Of a stretch of 6,688 bases of DNA, positions 5,088 to 6,688 are shown in pieces. The notes under the pieces are model-generated. The model searched no databases, was not told where the DNA came from, and worked only from the letters and a program-made list of their open reading frames with translations. Within the stretch, counting starts at the first letter, position 1. Each line of letters opens with the position of its first letter. The translations under genes were made by a program, and so were the position numbers. Source of the DNA: Dehalococcoidia bacterium (GTDB lineage Bacteria > Chloroflexota > Dehalococcoidia > UBA2979); assembly GCA_030745285.1 (NCBI GenBank), contig JASLOV010000073.1:1-6688 (forward strand), read 5' to 3'.

Positions 5088-5215
5088 ATGTCCGATCAGA
5101 GCGAGCGCACCAACTTCCGCGGGGTATTGCGACAGTGATGTGACGCTACATCTTCTACTTCCCAGCATTCATCGCAGTAGTCGTAGCAATTCGGCTAATC
5201 GCGGAGAGCTTCTGA
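5088..5215 (+). pseudogene. Small single-pass membrane protein, frameshifted (about 40 aa)
   Basis: ATG 5088 follows a near-ideal GGGAGGTGG (5074-5082). The frame gives MSDQSERTNFRGVLRQ and stops at TGA 5136-5138. In another frame, directly after TGA 5141-5143, RYIFYFPAFIAVVVAIRL then IAESF runs to TGA 5213-5215: a textbook transmembrane helix with a basic N-flank. Joining them needs a frame change around the duplicated-looking GTGATGTGA (5135-5143) and removal of a stop, so I infer one short gene, N-terminal polar segment plus one membrane helix, broken by a small insertion and a nonsense codon. Function unknown. It sits between the recombinase and HsdR remnants and was probably island cargo. 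Confidence 0.5.
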
Positions 5216-5471
5216 TCGCTCGCGGCCGGACCGCGCGCCCTCCAACTGGTGACCGCCGGCCACGACGCGGCACGGCTGATCGGAGTGATCCGTCGTAGAT
5301 TCGAATCTCGGGTCGGTCGTCCCCGGCGTCCGCCATCTTGGCTGTCAATCCAGCGCCGTCGCTGTCGACGCCGCTGCCAAGATCCCGACCGTTCGGCGCC
5401 ACGGCGCTCCGCGTCTTGTACCCTGCGTCACATATCGAAGGCCGCCGCGACGACAGGTCGGTTGACCTTAC
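5216..5471. other. Stretch before the HsdR remnant with no recognisable gene
   Basis: Frames through here are Arg/Ser/Pro-rich and not protein-like. It includes a 12-base palindrome AGATTCGAATCT (5297-5308), the nested hairpin at 5335-5383, and AGGTC/GACCT (5455-5459 and 5464-5468) just before the HsdR start. HsdM or HsdS sequence, which normally accompanies HsdR, is not detectable. Confidence 0.4.
5335..5383. repeat. Nested long hairpin with one-sided bulge
   Basis: Outer arms ATCTTGG (5335-5341) and CCAAGAT (5377-5383) pair exactly. Directly inside the right arm an inner hairpin spans 5351-5376: CAGCG-C-CGTCG, loop CTGT, CGACG-C-CGCTG, with a single C/C mismatch. A 9-base bulge (5342-5350) lies only on the left. 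Seventeen pairs in all. No T-run follows. Possible structured RNA, mobile-element end or single-strand recombination site; unidentified. Confidence 0.5.
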
Positions 5472-5831
5472 GTGACGAGCAATCTTCTTCCCGAGCAGCG
5501 AGCCCGCGCGAATATCGATGCGGCTCTGCTCGACGCCGGTTGGGTCATACAGAACCGGGATGAGACTATCCTCAGCGCTGGGCGAGGCGTGGCGGTCCGC
5601 GAGTCCCGTATGGCCGAAGGGCACGGCTTCGTGGACGGCAGGCCTGTCGGGGCCCTCGAGGCGAAGCCGGAGGGCGTAACGCTTGCGAGCGTTGAGGTGC
5701 AGGCCGACAAGTACTCGACGGGCCTCCCGGACACTCTCGATGCTCCCGTCCGACCGCTGCCGTACGTGGACAGCCCGGAGCGCGGGCCGAGCGGGAGTGG
5801 AGGTGCAGTGTGCCGGGGCGAAGCGTCCTGA
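5472..5831 (+). pseudogene. hsdR: Type I restriction enzyme R subunit (HsdR), N-terminal remnant
   Basis: From GTG 5472 the frame reads LLPEQRARANIDAALLDAGW, then AVRESRMAEGHGFVDGRPVG, ALEAKPEGVTLASVEVQADK and APVRPLPY, matching the N-terminal nuclease domain of type I HsdR (EcoR124/EcoEI type) for about 98 residues. In intact members the GHG is followed by roughly FADYLLFVDG, whose Asp is the first catalytic residue of the PD-(D/E)xK nuclease, before ExK (here Glu63-Ala-Lys65). Here GHGF joins VDG directly, an apparent in-frame loss of about six codons including that Asp. After residue 98 the similarity stops and a low-complexity tail runs to TGA 5829-5831; the helicase domains (several hundred residues) are absent. 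No Shine-Dalgarno precedes the GTG. The intact protein would cut DNA with HsdM and HsdS, neither of which is present. It cannot be functional. Confidence 0.85.
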
Positions 5832-6688
5832 CGCTGTCGCTTGCCGCCGCGACTGCCGCCGCGGTGCTGGTCGGCGCGCCCGCGAGCGCACCCGCTCAGG
5901 AGATGCATCCGCTCACGGCGATCTGCGCGTCGCTGCGCTATCGTGCGGAGGTCTCGCCGGTCGAAATCGGCCTCGTCGCCATCGACCTGGAGGATGGCAC
6001 GCACTGCACCATCGGCGGGCACACGGTCTTCCGATCGGCCTCGCTCTACAAACTGATCGTCATGGCCGAGGCGTTCGAGCAGGCCGAGGCCGGCGCCTTC
6101 GCCTTCGACGAGATACTGACCATCGAGCCCGACCACTTCCGCGACGACCCTCCCCAGATGCGGCCGGAAGGCTCGTTCACTCTCGCCGCGGACGAGGCGG
6201 TGCGGCGGATGGTCACGTTCTCCGAGAACTCCTCCACGCTTGTGCTGATCGACCGCCTCGGCGAGGCGGAGTTGCAGTCCGCTCCCGGGCGGCTCGGGCT
6301 CGACGGCACGGTGCTCGACCCGGCGGCGTCGTTCGTAACGACGGCCTGGGACATCGCCACGCTGCTGACCGCGCTTTACCGCGGGGAGGTCGTGAGCAAC
6401 GACGCGAGCGCGGCGATGATGGAGTTGCTGCGTGCGCAGGAGTTGAACGACCTCATCCCGCAATCCCTGCCGCCCGGCATCGAGGTGGCGCACAAGACCG
6501 GGCTCATCACCGAGTACCTCAACGACGCCGGGGTCATCTACGCGCCGGGCGGCGACTTTGTGCTGGTGCTGCTCACCCGCTGGGACGAGCGCATCGGGCA
6601 GTCGTATGAGGCGATCCACGAGTTCACGGCGCTCGTGTACGAAGCGTTTGCCGAGCCCTTCGAGCGCCCGCCGCCTCCACCCCCCGCT
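5810..6688 (+). CDS. Secreted class A beta-lactamase-fold serine hydrolase (beta-lactamase2 family), 3' end outside the window
   Basis: GTG at 5810 has TGGAGGT (5798-5804) at the right distance; 293 codons are visible. Residues 1-31 are a signal peptide (MPGRSVLTLSLAAATAAAVL, then likely cleavage near APASA-PAQE). Class A/PBP-type motifs in order: SLYK (nucleophile Ser78, Lys81), SEN (138-140, normally SDN), and KTG (229-231) followed by a strand that pairs on the sheet edge (AGVIYAP then FVLVLLTRW). Cys39 and Cys66 could form a disulfide. The omega-loop Glu166 of true class A beta-lactamases is not found: between SEN and the TTAWDIATLL helix there is only LGLDGTVLDPAASFV, with no ExxLN. So it is a penicillin-recognising-fold hydrolase (PF13354-like), more likely a peptidase or esterase than a resistance enzyme. 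A poly-Pro run at the visible end (FERPPPPPPA) suggests a linker to a further domain. Its start overlaps the HsdR remnant by 22 bases. Confidence 0.9.
   Translation, partial: MPGRSVLTLSLAAATAAAVLVGAPASAPAQEMHPLTAICASLRYRAEVSPVEIGLVAIDLEDGTHCTIGGHTVFRSASLYKLIVMAEAFEQAEAGAFAFDEILTIEPDHFRDDPPQMRPEGSFTLAADEAVRRMVTFSENSSTLVLIDRLGEAELQSAPGRLGLDGTVLDPAASFVTTAWDIATLLTALYRGEVVSNDASAAMMELLRAQELNDLIPQSLPPGIEVAHKTGLITEYLNDAGVIYAPGGDFVLVLLTRWDERIGQSYEAIHEFTALVYEAFAEPFERPPPPPPA

Noticed and set aside
4962..5138. 58-codon plus-strand ORF from ATG 4962
   Set aside because: Only the part from 5088 has a ribosome-binding site and a plausible continuation; the earlier codons look random.
5297..5308. AGATTCGAATCT as a second tRNA T-arm or att copy
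   Set aside because: Only the GATTCGAA of a T-loop is shared with the tRNA-Glu core; the flanking bases cannot form a T stem or acceptor, so it is just a palindrome.
5683..6609. 308-codon plus-strand frame overlapping the serine hydrolase
   Set aside because: The +2 neighbour frame holds all hydrolase motifs and the signal peptide; this one is almost entirely Arg/Ala/Gly.
5468..6619. Long open frame (383 codons) on the minus strand
   Set aside because: It lies opposite the HsdR remnant and the serine hydrolase, both recognisable by motifs; its translation is Arg/His/Asp-rich with no domain, as expected for an antisense shadow in GC-rich DNA.
1..6688. CRISPR array or intact defence or biosynthetic system
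   Set aside because: No regularly spaced repeat-spacer pattern is visible, and the only defence-related sequence is the dead HsdR fragment.

Overview
The window is GC-rich bacterial DNA with strongly GC-biased third codon positions. The gene families are a BioD-like/DRTGG protein, a secreted gluzincin-type metallopeptidase, an FMN nitroreductase and a secreted penicillin-binding-fold serine hydrolase. Together with a CCA-encoding tRNA-Phe and a GTG- or TTG-started gene style, they suggest a Chloroflexota-like organism (Thermomicrobia/Sphaerobacter type); another high-GC phylum such as Actinomycetota is not excluded. This placement is inference from memory, not a database result.

Layout, left to right. 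(1) 1-847, minus strand: the 5' 282 codons of a BioD-like plus DRTGG-domain protein (COG0857-like) running off the left edge. It is divergent, across a 262-base spacer, from (2) 1110-2498, plus strand, an exported HExxH metallopeptidase. (3) 2499-3245 has no convincing intact gene. It holds a promoter-like site with a 24-bp-spaced direct repeat, a short ORF interrupted by an in-frame TAG, a perfect 11-bp stem hairpin, and a small protein-like open frame without a start codon. (4) 3246-3923, plus: a nitroreductase with a TTG start. (5) 3924-4118: a strong bidirectional hairpin terminator and an intact tRNA-Phe (GAA) on the minus strand. (6) About 4412-5800: decayed mobile-element DNA. It contains the 3' half of a tRNA-Glu (CTC) as an att-like core, the C-terminal part of a tyrosine recombinase with a nonsense codon, a frameshifted small membrane protein, a nested hairpin, and the N-terminal remnant of a type I restriction HsdR subunit. 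(7) 5810-6688, plus: an exported class A beta-lactamase-fold serine hydrolase running off the right edge; its start overlaps the end of the HsdR remnant.

Interpretation. The host backbone is interrupted by an old integrative island that used the tRNA-Glu 3' half as its attachment site and carried at least part of a restriction system. Both recombinase and restriction enzyme are dead by visible lesions: a TAG within the integrase between its HxLRH box and its LGH motif, and in HsdR loss of the expected catalytic Asp segment plus C-terminal truncation. I do not see an intact undescribed system. The most informative features are the fossil att/int junction with 11-bp-period repeats on both sides of the core, and several unexplained hairpins and short reading frames in the two gene-poor stretches.
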